DNA of 8,843 bases, taken from NCBI GenBank assembly GCA_013813345.1, contig JACCRW010000183.1:1-8843 (forward strand), given 5' to 3'. Shown piece after piece: positions 7,729-8,843 of this stretch. The translations under genes were made by a program, and so were the position numbers. Below the pieces are notes generated by a model that worked only from the letters and a program-made list of their open reading frames with translations, did no database searches and was not told the origin of the DNA. Numbering within the stretch: the stretch's first letter is position 1; the number at the start of each line of letters is the position of its first letter. This stretch comes from Actinomycetota bacterium (GTDB lineage: Bacteria > Actinomycetota > Thermoleophilia > Gaiellales > Gaiellaceae).

Positions 7729-8247
7729 CTAGGCGCCGCCGCAGTCGACGCGCGGGTTCCAGGCGTGCAGCATTCCGCTCGGGTTCGGCTTCCAGATCCA
7801 GGCGTGGAGCGCCCAGGAAGGTGGGATCCCGTAACGGTTACCGGCCTTGATCTCGTCGAAGCCCTTGCCGAACAGGGCCGGCTTGCCGCCGCCCTTCCAG
7901 TCCGACTGGAAGACGAGGTACTCGAGCGCGACAAGCTTCATCGTGCCGTTGTTCCTCCGCTCGTAGACGAGCAGCTCGGGCTGGGCCGCGTCGATCTTCC
8001 CCTCGTCGAGGAGCAGCGACGGGTTGAGCATGTGCACGCCCATCGCGCCCTCGCCGGGCTGGGCGATGCACTCGATCCCGTCGAGGTCGACGACCTTCGC
8101 CGTGTAGCCCGCGTCCATCGCCTGCCGGATGTCGTGGAAACGGGCCGTCGACGACTTCGCGACGTCGAACGCGCCGGCGGCGACGGCGAGCCCCGTGGTC
8201 ACGAGCACGGGAATGGCGAGGAGCAGCAGAACGAGGATGCGCTTCAT
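7729..8247 (-). CDS. Predicted secreted protein, unknown function
   Basis: This 172-aa protein begins MKR followed by a hydrophobic stretch to about residue 24 (LAVAAGAFD), a typical Sec signal peptide with likely cleavage near residues 22-26, so the mature protein of about 147 aa should be outside the membrane. There is no lipobox cysteine. Mature features are ARFHDIRQAMDAGY, a single early Cys60, PGEGAMGVHMLNPSLL (64-79), ELLVYE and LVALEYLVF, and an aromatic/His/Pro-rich end, WALHAWIWKPNPSGMLHAWN, followed by Cys169 three residues from the C-terminus. The two cysteines could form a disulfide; H38, H72, H148 and H161 could bind a metal or cofactor. I recognise it only as resembling conserved hypothetical secreted proteins. 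The start is supported by GAGGAG (8254-8259) 6 nt upstream. It is 12 nt downstream of the DUF4242 gene and surely co-transcribed with it. Confidence 0.85.
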   Translation of the reverse strand: MKRILVLLLLAIPVLVTTGLAVAAGAFDVAKSSTARFHDIRQAMDAGYTAKVVDLDGIECIAQPGEGAMGVHMLNPSLLLDEGKIDAAQPELLVYERRNNGTMKLVALEYLVFQSDWKGGGKPALFGKGFDEIKAGNRYGIPPSWALHAWIWKPNPSGMLHAWNPRVDCGGA

Positions 8248-8259
8248 CTCTTTCTCCTC

Positions 8260-8547
8260 TTAGACCGCGGGCTGCGGATCGGGTCGGACGACGACGGTGT
8301 CGGCGACGCGGACGATCTCGTCGATGGGCAGCTCGGCGGCCGCAGCGTGGGCACGAATCGCCTCCGGGCTCGAGGCCTGGTAGATGCAGACGGTTCCGAC
8401 GCCGTCGGCTTCCTCCAGCACGTAGCTGCGAATCCAGCGGATGTCCTCGGGCATCCGCTCGCCCTCCGCGGTCGAGCGGGCTGCGGCCTCCTGCAGCTCC
8501 TCGCCGGAACGCCAGCCGCTCCGGCGGAGGATCACGAACGTATCCAT
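8260..8547 (-). CDS. DUF4242-like small protein
   Basis: This is a 95-aa cytoplasmic protein with no signal peptide, resembling the DUF4242 family (small ferredoxin-like alpha/beta fold; the Streptomyces member SCO4226 was described as nickel-binding). Diagnostic parts are MDTFVILRRSGW, IRWIRSYVLEE (37-47), VGTVCIYQASSPEAIRAHA (50-68) and LPIDEIVRVADTVV. The ATG at 8547 is chosen because AAAGGAG lies 5 nt upstream and family similarity begins exactly there; the frame is open upstream but that part is Ser/Arg/Pro-rich antisense-type sequence overlapping the HTH gene. His67 and Cys54 are the only His and Cys, so the metal sites of the Streptomyces protein may not be conserved. Its TAA stop adjoins the ribosome site of the secreted-protein gene, so the two are likely translationally linked. 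The function is unknown. Confidence 0.85.
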   Translation of the reverse strand: MDTFVILRRSGWRSGEELQEAAARSTAEGERMPEDIRWIRSYVLEEADGVGTVCIYQASSPEAIRAHAAAAELPIDEIVRVADTVVVRPDPQPAV

Positions 8548-8552
8548 CGAGA

Positions 8553-8559
8553 CTCCTTT
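8553..8559 (-). promoter_or_regulatory. Shine-Dalgarno AAAGGAG of the DUF4242 gene
   Basis: AAAGGAG on the minus strand lies 5 nt before the ATG at 8547. It fixes that start against the longer open frame, which extends up to 8817. Confidence 0.8.
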
Positions 8560-8632
8560 GTTCGGTTGTCTCGACGCTACGGCGCCGGCAGCGCGACGAC
8601 ATCGGCGCAACCACCCATGTTGGCCGGGGCTC

Positions 8633-8843
8633 CTACCGATCTTGGAGCAGGCCGAGCTCGGCGGCGGCGACGGCGGCCTCGCCCCTCGTCCGGACCCGGA
8701 GCTTGCGCAGGATCGCGGAGACGTGGTGGTCGACCGTCCTCGGCGAGACGACGAGCTCGTCGGCGACGTCGGCGTTTCGCTTCCCGGCGGCCACGAGACG
8801 AAGGACGTCGAGCTCACGGGCGGTCAGGCCGGCGGGATTCCCG
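8633..8843 (-). CDS. LuxR-family transcriptional regulator, C-terminal HTH (5' partial)
   Basis: Only the last 69 residues are in the window; the gene enters from the right edge and ends at TAG 8633-8635. The visible part is a complete GerE/LuxR DNA-binding domain: LTARELDVLRLVAAGKRN, then ADVADELVVSPRTVDHHVSA with the recognition helix SPRTVDHHVSAIL, then LRKLRVRTRGEAAVAAAELG and the tail LLQDR. The TVDHHV and RTRGEAA wording is what I associate with large actinobacterial STAND-ATPase LuxR regulators, but the N-terminal sensor is off-window, so a response regulator is equally possible. It reads in the same direction as the DUF4242/secreted-protein pair, 85 nt upstream of it, and could be co-transcribed with or regulate that pair. 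Confidence 0.9.
   Translation of the reverse strand, partial: GNPAGLTARELDVLRLVAAGKRNADVADELVVSPRTVDHHVSAILRKLRVRTRGEAAVAAAELGLLQDR

Noticed and set aside
8574..8579. TAGCGT on the minus strand as a -10 box for the DUF4242 pair
   Set aside because: It fits TANNNT and is about 26 nt before the ATG, but no convincing -35 lies 16-19 nt upstream, so the support is too weak to annotate.
8577..8618. 13-codon frame MGGCADVVALPAP between the LuxR and DUF4242 genes, as a leader peptide
   Set aside because: There is no ribosome site before its ATG and no attenuator-like structure; chance is sufficient.
8548..8817. N-terminal extension of the DUF4242 frame up to 8817
   Set aside because: It is Ser/Arg/Pro-rich, overlaps the LuxR HTH coding sequence in another frame, and a Shine-Dalgarno sits just before the ATG at 8547.

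Overview
The window is GC-rich, densely coded DNA. Protein-family content suggests an actinobacterium, possibly a Thermoleophilia/Gaiellales-type lineage: an actinobacterial-style compact RNB ribonuclease, a zinc-ribbon/cyclase/STAND-ATPase/TPR protein, a DUF4239 membrane protein and a DUF4242 protein. The phylum is an inference from families and GC content; the class is a weaker guess.

Left half, plus strand (1-4655). The 3' part of an NMT1/THI5-like ABC transporter substrate-binding protein is followed after 28 nt by a dihydropyrimidinase/D-hydantoinase gene with a complete set of metal ligands. Together they look like the end of an uptake-and-degradation operon for pyrimidines or hydantoins. 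Six nt further on begins a DUF4239-type membrane protein gene that is interrupted by a frameshift near 2653. Ten nt after that begins a compact RNB-domain exoribonuclease in which one of the four active-site acidic positions is Gln.

Right half, minus strand (4652-8843). Reading in the direction of transcription: the C-terminal LuxR-type HTH of a regulator cut by the window edge (8843-8633), a 95-aa DUF4242 protein (8547-8260), a 172-aa predicted secreted protein of unknown function (8247-7729), a spacer of about 68 nt carrying a perfect 22-bp palindrome, and a large zinc ribbon/class III cyclase/STAND ATPase/TPR signalling protein (about 7660-4652). DUF4242 and the secreted protein are 12 nt apart, each with a good Shine-Dalgarno, and are almost certainly co-transcribed.

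The two halves converge with no spacer: the ribonuclease and the cyclase gene both end on one CTAG at 4652-4655. There is no rRNA, tRNA, CRISPR array or transposase in view, and no gene-free stretch over 300 bases. I see no clearly new defence or mobile system. The items most worth following up are the frameshifted DUF4239 gene, the palindrome before the cyclase gene, the LuxR/DUF4242/secreted-protein cluster and the altered active sites of the RNB and cyclase proteins.
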